64,000 nt of DNA. It comes from Diphasiastrum complanatum. Its lineage: Eukaryota > Streptophyta > Lycopodiopsida > Lycopodiales > Lycopodiaceae. The notes beneath the pieces are model-generated. The model ran no database searches, was not told the origin of the DNA, and saw only the letters and a program-made list of their open reading frames with translations. Positions 10,968 to 23,800 of this stretch are shown piece by piece. The first letter of the stretch is position 1. The number at the start of each line of letters is the position of its first letter. The DNA is taken from NCBI GenBank assembly GCA_029204225.1, contig CM055096.1:74807521-74871520 (forward strand). Reading direction: 5' to 3'. A program made the translations under genes and the position numbers.

Positions 10968-11800
10968 CGGTTTTTAACCAAACACTACTAATTCAAATGT
11001 ATACTTCAAGTCAGTGCAACAATCCTTTATCATCACCACCTTGTACGTTGATGATACTTTGCTTTTTAGCAACAACACCAATCTGATGAAGGATGCTAAA
11101 CAGATGATGTCTTCTGAATTCGACGTGACCGATCTGGGCGAAGCTCACTTTTGTTTGGACATTCAAATCCACAGAAACAGAGCGAAACGACTGATCTTTA
11201 TTACTAAGCAAAAGTATCTTCACAACATTCTTATCAGATATTTTATGATTAATTGTAAATTAGCTCTATCACCGATGGAACCAGGCCTGCGATTGTCGAA
11301 GGACCAATGTCCTCAGACCAAGCAAGAAGAGACGCAGATGAGAGAGTATCCTTATCAATCGATACTTGGTTCTCTCATGTATGCAATGGTCTGTACAAGA
11401 CCTGATATCGCTTTTGCAATTAGCTCACTCTGCCAATTCATGGCCATCTTTACATTACCCATTGGAAGGCTCTGATAAGAGTCATGAGATAATTAGAGCT
11501 ACAATGGACAAGTGCATTTGCTATGGAGAAGTCAATAACGACAATCTTCATCATCTCAATGGATATTCCGATGCAAGCTAGGGAGGAGATGTAGATATTC
11601 GTAAATCCACATTTGGATTTACATTCTTCTTCAACGGCAGTCCTATATCTTGGAACAGTCATAAACAGACCTCTATTGCTCTTTCATCTATAGAAGTAGA
11701 GTAAATTGCTGTTTCTCAATCTATTAAAGGGGGAGAGTAACACTCACATGACTTTCAGAACCTTCGCATGGTAGGCAAAACAGCTTCTGAACTCTCGCCA
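10968..11800 (+). mobile_element. Ty1-copia RT/RNase H remnant
   Basis: The frame from 11014 shows the RT active site as TLYVDDTLLFSNN, then EFDVTDLGEAHFCLDIQI and KYLHNILIRYF, and the connection block YQSILGSLMYAMVCTRPDIAFAI. A frameshift near 11460 is followed by RNase H in another frame: GYSDAS, GGDVDIRKSTFGFTFF, GSPISWNSHKQTSIALSSIEVE, with stops at 11580 and 11702. The 5' part of pol is absent because a minus-strand LTR adjoins at 10967. Clearly dead. Confidence 0.9.
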
Positions 11801-11814
11801 GCTTCTTTGGGGTC

Positions 11815-11990
11815 TTAAAAAATCATGAAGAAGGTCCTTGCAAAATTTGGTATGGAACTAAGTTGTGGAAAGTGTACTTCTCCTAATACGCACTCAAATT
11901 TTCCTCTATACAAGTAGGAAATTCGAGTCATTTGTCACTTTACCTAGCGAAGCTCTTGCCAAGTTTCTATCAAAATTTCAAACGAAAGTC
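11815..11990 (+). repeat. Dispersed promoter-like repeat, copy A
   Basis: This segment matches 47230-47400 read on the minus strand. Shared blocks include TACGCACTC, a TATA-like CTCTATACAAG (CGCTATATAAG in the other copy), AAATTCGAGTCATTTGTCAC and CCTAGCGAAGCTCT. In the other copy these blocks lie upstream of an ORF; here no ORF follows. Confidence 0.75.
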
Positions 11991-12110
11991 AAACTGTCGA
12001 GTCAAACTGTCAAGGGTCGAACTCCTTGACCTCGACTTGACTTGACTAAATCGTCGAGTTTGACTATTGACTAAATCGTCGAGTTTGATTGTTGACGTGG
12101 CACCACTCAA
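11985..12110. repeat. Short tandem and inverted repeats
   Basis: GTCAAACTGTCGAG and TTGACTAAATCGTCGAGTTTGA each occur twice in close succession, with partial inverted complementarity (CTCGACTTGAC and GTCGAGTTTGAC). Confidence 0.75.
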
Positions 12111-14579
12111 AATGAAGCTAATTACCTATACTCGCCACTTCTGCTACTGCGCAATTGCCTTGACAATGACTGCAGCTACGTCACCATCTGTCTGAATAAC
12201 GACAACCATGACTGCCGCCTACCAGGACAGTGACATCCACACCTGCTAACCACTGGGACGGTGACATCCACCACTTTAGCCAAGATCTACATTGGACAGC
12301 TCAACGCCTCTATGCCATTCTGTATGTATCTGCACAAACGTGCATTATAATAGATGATGATGTTGATAATGTGAAGACAAAATAAGCTTGACATAGCTAT
12401 TACAGAATTAAGATAGTTTTTAGGCACATGGTTTCATCCACATTTGTTTTGTGCTCTAGCATCTACTGACTTGTGTTTTTATACGCTTTTTGAATTGAAT
12501 CATCATCTTATTGCATTCAGATTGTTGTCTGTATACATGCAATGCTTTCTTGATCATTCTCTTTGATTTTTCTTAATGTTTTGTCTGAATAGTCTGCCTC
12601 ACTTTCACAATATCAATCATAAAACTATGTTTGCCTACGAATTCGATAACATCGATCCTAACAACTTCGAAGTTAGGATCAAGTAGGATTAGTCGAGTCT
12701 TTCGGCTTACTACACTGATCTTATTCGATATGCGTAGTGCATGCATCGAGGACTCGACCTAGCCCATCATTCCCTTCGTTCGATTACCATCAATAGTGAG
12801 CCACCAAAGTTCTTACATGCAAAGGTACATCCAACACCTACTAAGTTCTTACATGCAAAGGTACATTTAACACCTACCAATGTTGGCTACAACTTAAATT
12901 CCATGTAAAAATTCATGATAAGAATTGCTTGCGTACATCCCCACACATCTATCAAACAAAATAGGGGAGAATTTACTCATAAAAATGAGCTAAAAACAAG
13001 AGAAAAAAGCACTAAAAATGTTGCACAATTAGCAACATCAAAATATAATTTAATTAAAGTAAATGAGTTTCGAGTAAAAAAATAGACAAAATTTGTTATA
13101 TAATAATCAAAGTCTCTCTCTGTAGTATTATTAATTGATGGTAGTATTATTTATAATCACTATTCTATCGACTCTCCTACATGTATGACAAATGTAATTC
13201 TATTATGAATTATAAATGTATGACTAGTCTAAGGCCTTCTAGGTGTCAATCATGCACATGATAGAAGATAAACAATTATTCTGCTCTATGGACTGAATAC
13301 AACATGATATTCTAACAAGGTGATGAATATTATGTGCATGAAGAATATATGTCTATGTCACGTGTCTTTAGAAATGGCATAGATAGTGGTTGTCTTGGAA
13401 AAGAGAGGCAAATATTTTTTGAAACTAATCGTGACACACCCCAATAGAAGTAAGAGTATCACATAAGAATAATATATCACAAGAACAAAACTACTAGCAT
13501 TCTCCAACTAAGCATATTGTAAGAATATGAAATGTGACGTTTAGTTGATCCCTGTAGGAAGGAACGATGAGTCTCCTACAAAGAACTCGAGAGTAAGCAA
13601 ACTGTAAGCGATGGAATGAACCTTTTTTGCTCCAAGAGCATGACAAGTCCCTAGCTTGAGTCGTCAACACATGGTGGCAAGGTCCATTTGCCACATACGA
13701 GCAACTCAAACTTGTCCTTTGAATCCAATCCCATTCCATGGCAAATTGTGGCACTTCAACATGCCAATGAAACGTGTTGTTTTTACTTTGATCACATACC
13801 AAGTAGGGACACACCAATTGTAATATGTGAAAGGAGGGCTGGCCTCTTTGGTCCTTATTACCAAATAAGTAGCTGAAGTGTTGATTTGGACTTGCCAAAG
13901 CAATGAGTCTAAAATCACATTTATACTTGGGCATATATGTTGTTTAGGCCCAAATACGACGATGCATGAGCTATACAACAAGGGTGCATGTAAGGCCTCA
14001 AGATATGTTGCACGAGAGCATAGAGGAGTGAAAAGCTCCCTCCTCGTGCACTCATGTGAACCATTTTGTTTGTTCACATGCGTATTCACCGCTGTAATAA
14101 AACTTATGTTTGCTAATGAAATGTGGACATGGATAGAAAAAATGCGTTTTGTCAATGCTAATTAGTCCACATGCACATTTAGGTTTCTGACTGACCTTGC
14201 CATGTCGATTGACGGTGGAGGTTGGGTCAATTACATATGATCCCATTAACAAACATTGAAACATAGGAGTTGTTTATGAAGATCGTTGCACATGGATCCA
14301 CCTTTGACCTTCGACGAAAGCAAGTGGGTTCAAGGGTTGGAAATGGGTGGCGAACTAGGATTTTCAGAGCTCAATAGATGACCACGAAAACAGGCGGAAA
14401 TCCCTTAAGCAGGGAGAGAAAAATCTCAGAGCTTTGTATTTTTTTTAAGAATCACGCGAAGAAGAAAAACATGTGTCCCCAAGGTCACTTAAGCCTACCA
14501 TATTTTGGCAGGCACGGTACCAGCCCAAACCCCTAGGTTAGGCTTAGATTTTGAAGGGCATGCATACCCTGCTTAAGAA
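12111..14579. other. Intergenic; no gene recognised
   Basis: AT-rich sequence with a tandem duplication at about 12803-12880 (AAGTTCTTACATGCAAAGGTACAT twice). Overlapping open frames occur on both strands at 13490-14260 (up to 149 codons), but none resembles a known family and they compete for the same bases. The proximal part is upstream of the FPA-like gene and presumably contains its promoter. I see no clear TATA box. Confidence 0.5.
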
Positions 14580-14585
14580 TTGGTT

Positions 14586-14627
14586 TTCTTCTTCTTTTTC
14601 TTCTTCTTCTTCTTCTTCTTCTTCTTG
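14586..14627 (+). repeat. (CTT)n pyrimidine tract in the 5' leader
   Basis: Repeated CTT units lie about 270 bp upstream of the FPA-like start codon, in the probable 5' UTR or core promoter. Pyrimidine-rich CT tracts of this kind are common near plant transcription starts. Confidence 0.8.
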
Positions 14628-14896
14628 TGCGGATATGGTAGCAGAGAGAGCGAGAGCGAAGGAGGAGCAGGGTTTTGGGGATGGATGCGCTTTAGGGATG
14701 CACGCATTGGCGCCGCTGAAATAGTTGGATGTGAGATTGACGCCTTCCAAAACAGCAGCGAAAGCTCAATTTGGGCTCACCAATTTGATCTCATTTCTGA
14801 ACTTGGACTGCTGGAGGCACTGAAAGGAGGCGCATCTTCTGCATTGGCGTCCACCTCCAGAGTAACTTAGACTCCGTTCAGGACTTGGTTGGAAGT

Positions 14897-17800
14897 ATGC
14901 AGATCAAATCGGATGCGGGCAACGGGCCGGGACCTCTTTTTCAGGTCTGTTTTCTGGTTGGTTTTCACATGCTTTTGATTTTTGTGAAAGCATTTAGGTT
15001 TTGCATCGGTTTGCTGTTTTCAAGCTTTTGAGCCCTAGCAACGGGGTTGCTGCAGCAGCCCACTCCACCTCTGTTTGGCGGCGTTCCCGTAGATTACGGG
15101 CCGCGTGCTGATGACGGAAGGCTGATTCTGCCCAAAGGCATGGCGTCGAAAGTGGAATTAGAGGAAGTGCCTTCGTCACGCCATTTATGGGTTGGGAATG
15201 TTGCACAAGAGGTCTCTGAGGCGTACGTTGCAGATAAGTTTGTCAAGTTTGGAAAGTTGGAGAGCGTGACGGTGTATCCGCAAAGAAATTATGCTTTTGT
15301 AAACTTCATCAATGAGCATGAAGCAGTGAATGCCAAAAATAAGCTTCAAGGATCGGTTCTTGCAGGTTTACGCATTCGGATCGAATATGCAAAAGGAGTA
15401 AGCTTTTTTACCCTTCTTGGTCGTACATTACAACATACAACACAGTGCACACAAGTAAATGAAAGGAAATTAGTGAAGTCTATTTTTAGTTGCCACATAC
15501 AACAAATGAGATTAGCTTTGAAATCACACTTGCATTTGTAGTAGTTTGATTTTGGTTTGGGTACTGAATCTTCTGTCCATTGCGACTTGTAGAGATATCC
15601 GCTGTTGATTTGCCTCTGAATCGCAGAAGGGTCTTAAACTCATGTCAATTTTGATTTGAAGCTAACGTACAAATCAAATTGACCTGGGGTTGTCTTTTCT
15701 CATACACGAAACTACCCTGCAATCTCTATTAGCAATTTGGCTACTAGGCGACATTGAACGCGGTCAGAAACTCGTTTTTGAACCGCGTTTCTGGTTTGGG
15801 GGAGCGTTTCTGAGAAAAGTTTTTATTTTTTTATATTTTTTATATTTATAATTTTTTTAATGTATAAATTGTTTCAAATTTTTTTTTTTTTGGGCAATAT
15901 GGGTATCAGATTAAAGCCCTGATCAAGGGCATTGCATCTGTATATGTTGCCAAGTGTTTTGGTCACAGTTGGGCTGGTTACAGCATGGTTTAGGTTCAAT
16001 TTTAGGGTAATTTTAGGGCAAAAAATTTAAATATTATGTTTTTTTTTTGGCACGTTTCTGGCTCAGAAACGCATTTCTGGGCAACTATGATACATACCAT
16101 AGAAGCACATTCCGAATGCATTTAGTTTCCTAATGCAATCTAGTTTTTTCTATTGAAATACTTTTTCTTCAATTAGATTTTTTTTTCTAAAATGAGTGGA
16201 GAATAGGGGATGACATTGAGCTGCATTAAGTAGATTATATAAAAAGCAAAAATACCATTCAGATATAACAAATTTCTTCTATGGTATGAATCATATGCTA
16301 CTTTTGCCCCAAGTGATTTTGGATGAAGATGGGAAGTGAATATCAACAAGTTTTGTATATCCTTCCCACTTCTTAGAAGACTCCGACGCTTGAAATTTGG
16401 ATGTTAACAAGAATACGTCAACAACATGCAGGTTCTCACCTACTCTATGCCAAGTTCGAGACATATGGAAAAGGTCTTCGTCTATTTAAATGCATTAGTA
16501 GTCAACACTCCAATCGATTTGACATCCTCTCTAATCTTCCGGTGATGGCATGAGTGTCAGTGTCAGCTGCTAGGAAATTGGTTGTGTTTGTAGATCAGAT
16601 GTTTACTTGATATTGACATCTCAAATTTTTAATCTCTTTGAGAGGATTTTCTCAAAAAACAAAAAAATCCTTTTTTTTAAGTTCCATAAAATCCATACGC
16701 ATGGAATAAAATGTTTTGAACCAAAAAGTTCGGCACGGGAATCCTTGATACATGCCATAGTTTAAGCGTTACGCTATAACCATGTTTTGGACAATGGAAC
16801 ATTGTCTAAAGTGCTTATTTCTTTTCAAGTCATAGGACCAACCCCCTCACCCCCGAAAAAAGAAAGAAAAAGAAGAGCGATCCAAGTTGATTTAGAAAAT
16901 GATAATCCCAATTCCCAATCCTCGAATTGTAATTTGGATTGCGTTCCAGGTCGGATGGTGCATCTATGATACACACACACACACACACACACACACACCA
17001 ATGTTTCACGGGGCTCGTTTTGTATGTCGTTTTGAAACGCGTATGAAACGACTGGTTCAGGTTCGAAATGGAAAACGTTTTTTAGGTTTTTTTTTTTTTG
17101 GAAAATGTGTTTTTGAGGGTTTTTGGGGTTTACACATGTCATCGCAATGCATCACAGTCTCAAATATCCAAGAACTATAAAGAGTAAATTTATAAACTAT
17201 ACAATGCACTAACCACTGACCACTTGGCACTAACAAATCACAAATTATAATTCAAGAATTAAAAGTTTAAACTTTAAAGTAGAAGCATAAATAACAAGAG
17301 TGTCAAGCGCGGCCTCAAGGCTCAAGCCTGAGGCCCCATGAGTCTGAAGTCAACTGCCATATGTATAACTACTATGCTAGAGCCTAGAGTATGCCACTAT
17401 CATCTATGCTGAGTACTGAGTGCCCCCCCCATCTAGGCTCTAGTTGCCCGCCTCGGACGCTGTCGTCGTGGAGGCACTGGCATGCCCTTAAGCTCAAGGT
17501 CATCCTCCCCATCATCAGGGTCACCCTCATCCTCCTCATCCTCATCCTCATCCGATCCCTCACCCTTAGTGGCAGATTCCTCATCTGAGTCAGAGCCATA
17601 GGGACTCTTAGAGGTGTCTGAGGCTGTTGGCTCGGACCCTCTCCTGCGCTCCTTGTCCTGCGTGCTGTAGCAGCTCGAGTGGTAGGCCCTGCGCAATGCA
17701 TACAAGGAAATTGGAATCAGGACTTAGGATCGACATTACTTTTAACTTACAATTTACAAATTACAATCTATAATTTACAATCTAGTATCTACTATCTAGT

Positions 17801-20800
17801 ATATCTACAAAACTTCAAAGTACTAATATAATGCAATGAATCAGGCATCGAAATCAACCTGTAGCTGCTAAGGCCTCCCGATGGAGTAAAGCATAGACAT
17901 CCTCCTCCTCTTGTGATCTTGGTGGCAAGTTTGGAACCCTTGCCACATCGATCTCATCGACATTAACCTACAAAAATTGAAAGTAAACCAAGATTTCGAT
18001 TCTCAGTAGTAAGTACTAGTAAACATTTAAAAAATAAATAGCAAATTTAAATGTTGAAACTTGAAGCTTGAAGGTTCTTAGGGTAGACTCTACCATCTAG
18101 ACAAATCATGGTAGATACTAGCTCTATAGAATTCAGATTAATCATTACTTGTACGCGCTCCCCGGTCTCTCTTAGCTTCTTTTGAAGCCGTAGGTTGGCA
18201 TGCACATACACCAACCTCTCCAGCTGCGCAGTAGAAAGTTTGTTCCTCCTCTATGTATGAATTAGAGAGAATGCACTCCAATTTCTCTCACACGCACTGC
18301 TGCGCAATTTTGTGAGTGGACGCGGATGGCAAGTTTCTGCAACTTGGGAACATCATTCCCATATTTCATCCACCATGAAACAGGGCGCAATTGCCCTTCC
18401 CTCAGCATGGCAGCTGGATGACTGACATCGAGGCGCTCGGTCTTCAACATTCAACAACATTCATCACCATTCAAAATAGTAAATACTAAATGCTTACTAC
18501 TATTTACTAGCTTAGACTTCAGTACATACTACATAGATGAAATTTGAATCATGATTCATGATGGCACCAAGTTCCAACTTCCAACTGGCAAGTAATAAGT
18601 TATAACTACCAAGTACTTACTGCTAGCTAGTAGGCTGTAGCTTGTAATTACAATTTACTAATTACATACCTGAATAAATTCAAGTCATCCATGAGTGCAT
18701 CTTGACCCCTGGGATCAGGATAGACAGAGGAGACGTAGGAATGTCATCCTTGCCCTCTCGATCATGGAATTGATCTTCCGTCCTCCAAAGGTTGATGGAA
18801 CCAATGCCACCTGTCTAGAAATAGGCCCCTTCTTCCAGCCTGCAAACAATCAAGAGTGAAGTTTTAGCATTCAAGTCTCAAGAACCCTGATTCCGATTAT
18901 GAATATCAAATTTGCAAATACTCATTACTATTAAGTTTTAACTAAATTCTAATCATGAATGTTCAATGAAGAATCAACTTTGAAACTTCAACGTAGTAAT
19001 ATACCTATCAGAAGCTATGCTGGTGCAAGTCTGAAGCTCCTTTCCCAGCCTATCCATAAACTCATAGAGGCAGCCTAAAGTGGAACCCTCTCTATCAGTA
19101 AGGCGCAACACACTATAGATTGGCTGATTGTATATGATAATGGCGTGTATATCATCCCAAAATGAAGTCCCCATCACGATCGCCTCAAATCTCTTGGCCT
19201 TGGCCTCTCGTGATGGGCCCCACTCTGCCCATTGGTTTGAAACCACTGTTTGCCTCACGCTTGCATGCACTTTTATGAGCCGCTCCAAAACAAGGAACAT
19301 ATAGGCAAACCTAGGATGAAAATCATGAAAGAAGACTTGTAATTGGTCATAGGCAGCAGACTATAGCGATAGCCCCTGAACTTAGGCTAAAGCAATAGCC
19401 TGTCGTAGATCTCCGATCGTCTCTATTGTTGTAGAATGAATGATGCTAGGAAACAGACATGCATGAAGATTTAAGCAACATGCAAGCTCTGATACCACTG
19501 TTGTCAAAACCAAGAATGCTAGAATAGCTCGAAATCTGGATTCAGGACCTTAGAAATGCTATTTTCAAGGACAACTTGAGCCTAACAGATCTAGGAATGA
19601 AACATGCATCTGAAATACACATAGAACAGCAAGCTGTAGATCATAAGAATGATCCTAATTCAATCCTCTTTGAACTCTATTCATTGTCTATTGAATGAAT
19701 CAAGATGTGGACTATTTCCTACTTGCTGGCCTCTTCAAATAGGTGCCTCAGATCTGTAAAATCAGATTCTGATCAGCTTCTATATGACTTCAATTCACTA
19801 TGAGAGAAAGAGCCTATGCAAGAGAAACCACTGGCAAAAGATCCTATTCAATTCTGACAACTAATGAAAGAGATAGGATGAAGATTGGAAACCAGATCCA
19901 GCGCCCTACTCCAGATGGTTGGATGGATGCCCTGCTTCCAAAGTAGTGAAAATTGATTGGGAGAAGATCTGAGATGGAGCGCCCTCCTCTATGGATCAGC
20001 TTGCAACAGATCTCATGCAAATCTGACAAGATTTGAGAGAGAAATGAATGATTGAGCAAAACAGAACCAGTGCCCTCCTCCAAATGGTTTGATTGCTGTT
20101 CTGGCTCAGATTTGCTCAGATTTAAGGTGAAAATGACCTGACTAGTAGCGGCCTCCTCCAACTAACAGATTGCAACTGTTGTCACTGAATTCTGATGAGC
20201 GAAGGAGGAGTAACAAGCAAAAAACCAGATCAGATCCTCCTGCGAGCTACTACAAAAATTGAGATGAAGAATAGAACAAGATGATGAAGAGTGGAAGATT
20301 ATTCCAACACTCCTCCAAATCGTGGAGGTTCTATTTATAAGAAATGATGTATGTACAATGCATTGCATGCTATTCCCAAGTGTCCAGGGTAGGTGGCAAT
20401 TTGCATGTCTAATTGCATGTGTCTAATTTGTCATGCATGCATCTTGCATGTCGCATGCAAACTAGGATATGTGGCAAACTAACTTTTTCTCCCCCATGCA
20501 CATGTGCATGGGGGTCTACCAAACTCCAATGGACAAGTGGCATCATCATGCAAGAAGGCCCTCCACGAGTTTGTACTAAAAAAATTTGCATAAGTTTATT
20601 AGGGCCTTAAAAACTTTGGCCTCCAAATAGAACCTTGTGCTATGTTTTATTTATTTGACTAGGTTTATATTTCAACATCTATCACCTGCCCAATCAGAAT
20701 CTGAATAACCACTATAGACATGTTTTTCCGCTCAGCCACGCCGTTCTGTTGTGGTGTATGTGGACCGGCAAACTGTCTCTTTATCCCACATGCATTGCAA

Positions 20801-23800
20801 AGATCTTCGAACTCATCAGAAATATACTCACCACCCTTAGATGTTGTTATAGGCTCTCTACTTGCCATTAACTACGAGCAATTCCTGAACTTCCACACTC
20901 TGTAGTTTGTGCCATCAAGTTTGCTAGATTCACCCAACAAACTCTCCCCAAGACTAGCCATGCTATAATCTGTGCTCAAACAAAAGCTCAATTTGAAAAA
21001 GATCAGAAAAGAAACGACTTCCAGCAACTAGGGTTTGACCCCAAAGTAGGGTATGTAGCCACTTCAAGGCAACCCTTCAGCTCCTGCTTTTGACTTTGCC
21101 ACTTGGTATGGCCTTACTAGGTGCCCTACTTTTGTGTAAGCTCCTCCAGAAAGACTTCCCAAAACTCAGCCAGAATTAGAAAGTTTTTGGATCATGCCAC
21201 TCTCCTTGCCAATAGCTCTCCAACAGTGCAAGACTCAATCTGATCTGACTCCTGTAGATCAAAAGCTCCCTCTTACAAGATTGAGGTGCTTGTGGAAGAT
21301 GAGAATCTTCTCAAGAATATAAGCACTGAAGTTTCTCTCACTCACAGACTCACAGGCTAGACAACCTGCTTTGATACCATGATAATTGCAAGACCTAGCT
21401 ATGGAGTATCTTAACTTCAATACTAGATCAACTATGAAAGCTTGAGAAACTTAGCTATGGAAAACATCACATACAAGGAGAATTGCATAAGCACCTCACA
21501 ACACCAAAAGTTAGAAGAGGAAATGAATTGCTAGAGAGAGAGAGGAGGGTGTGGGTCCTCCAAATCTCTTGTGAGGCAAGCACCTGAATTACATGCATGG
21601 AAAGTCTAGGTGTCAACCATAGGAGTGAGCTACTTGGCAAGTGGGCCACTTGCACTAATTTACTCAACTTACAAAAGGGGGTTCTCATGTATTTAAGGGT
21701 AAAATAGGCATTACACTTCATCTGTGGGGGTCCTTTTTGATTGGATAGCCAGAGTTCTAACTTGCTGAGGAGGGGCCAAAAGATACCTAACAACCTGTCA
21801 TCTCAGCAGACCTACAACCGACAAGACAACAAACTTGGATTTCAGGGAGAGCTCACTCCCTTATTTTTGCTTTTGTCTACTTCTATCTTCTTGTTTCGAA
21901 AGCTTTGGTCATATTTGCTTTCGCTCGTTTTTTTTATTTAAGTGTAATTTCCGAGTTTTGATTTTGTGCTGTCCTTTGTTTATCCATAATGGAAGATGCT
22001 AGTTGATATTCCGCTTAGCCCTCCTGTTGCCCTCCCATCGCCACCAGCCGGTCCTATTCTTAGTCTTGCTGACCGTCACCCTCCTACAGGGGTTGCTAGT
22101 TCGCCTGTAGGTGTGTCTCCGTCTATGCAAGTTCGCATGGACAATATGGAGAAGACCATCGCAGAGATGCATACGATGCTTTCGACTGTGGCGGGAAATT
22201 ATATGTCATCTTCGGTAGCCCGTCCTATGTTCCCTCAATCCTATCTTGAGGATAAAGATAAAAAGCCTGCTCGCTGTGCTGGAAACCTGAACCACTGATA
22301 TTGTAGACCAATGGTTGTACAAATGGGAGGAGTACTTTGATTTGAAACGCGCCCCCCCCCCCCCCCCCCCAACTGATGAAGGTTGGCGGGTCCGTAAGGC
22401 TGCTTATCATTTTACGGATTTTGTTGACGGGTGGTGGCGAGCTAGTCAAAAGGACTTTTCGCAGAAGGATCCTATTCAGATGCAGCAGACGTTGAAGCGG
22501 AAATCGGCATCTCCTATGGCTCGTCGTGCTTATGACAAGTCTCCTCTTAGTCCAAAGCAAAAGGAAAAGGCCAAGAAAGACGGATTATTTTTTTTTGTCT
22601 TGGCAAGCATCTTTTCAAAGATTGTCCTCGACGCACGGGCAAGAAGCTCCATGTTTTACAACAACGTCAAGATGAGGGCAAGGATGAGGAAGATGACTTG
22701 TTGGTGACTGACGATGAGGACACTTGTTGTGTCATGACTATTTCGGTGCAGAAGCTTGTTCCAGAGGCACCAGTTTGTTATTTGTCCACCAAGGCGTGCG
22801 CAGCTTATCAGTTTCTAGATAATGAACTGATACGCATGAGGGGGAAGCTGGAAGGTCATGACGTGCTGTCTTATTTGACACCGGTTCCTCGCATAATATT
22901 ATCAATTCTCGCGTGGTGAGGAAGTTTCGCTTAGCTACCGTTCCATCTGATTACTGGTATACTGCTGAGATGCCAGATGGTAAGGGAACATAGGTTTGGG
23001 ATGAAAGAGTCTCTCGGGCGGCTTTGTCTATTCAGACGTATACCGAGAAGTTAGACTTTGAAATTACAAAACTAGCTAAGTTTGATATTGTACTTGGTAA
23101 GCCGTGGCATGCAAGTAAGCATCCCGCTATAGATTTTAAGTCACATGTGTATAAGTTCGGGCATGAGGGTATGTCTCATGTCTTAAAGGGGAAGAGACCA
23201 TTTGTTGAGGGTCCTCTTATTACCTGTATGCAAATAAAGAGAATGGAGATTCAATATTTGTGGTTGTGTTATGTGAATGTTGATTCCAATTTTGATTCTC
23301 GTTTTTGTAATAATCAGATAAGCACACTCACTAATGAACCACAAGAAACTTCATTTACATTTGCATCCCCTAGTGCACATGCTTTTTCATTACAGCTAAG
23401 ATGTGACTCAACAAGTGAGTTGGAGAAGTCCATCCGCACTTAGTTTAAACACTTGCTAATTAGTAATACACCAGAGGGATTGCCGCCTAGTTGGGACGTT
23501 GACCATTTTATTGAGCTCGTTCTAGGGGCAAGTCCAGTATGTAGGCCTCCTTATAGGATGAGCCTAAAAGAGGAAGAGGAAGTCAAAAGGATGCTGGAGG
23601 GGGTACATCCGTCCTAGTTATTCACCCTTCACCTTTCCTATTTTACTTGTTAAGAAAAAGGATGGTAGTTTCTGGATGTGTGGGGATTACAGAGGATTGA
23701 ATAAGATCACTGTAAAGCACATATATCCGATGCCCATGATTGATGATCTACTGGATGCGTTGTAAGGTGCCACCATTTTCAGTAAGATAGATCTCAAAAG

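Noticed and set aside
13494..14264. Overlapping ORFs of 90-149 codons on both strands
   Set aside because: They overlap in competing frames, show no known motif and lack splice or promoter support.
14580..14870. 96-codon ORF before the FPA-like gene
   Set aside because: It begins in the (CTT)n tract, is in a different frame from the FPA start and is best read as 5' leader.
15047..15541. Stand-alone one-RRM protein
   Set aside because: The frame after 15397 is intron; RRM2 continues exactly at 29524 with matching phase. A truncated transcript remains possible.
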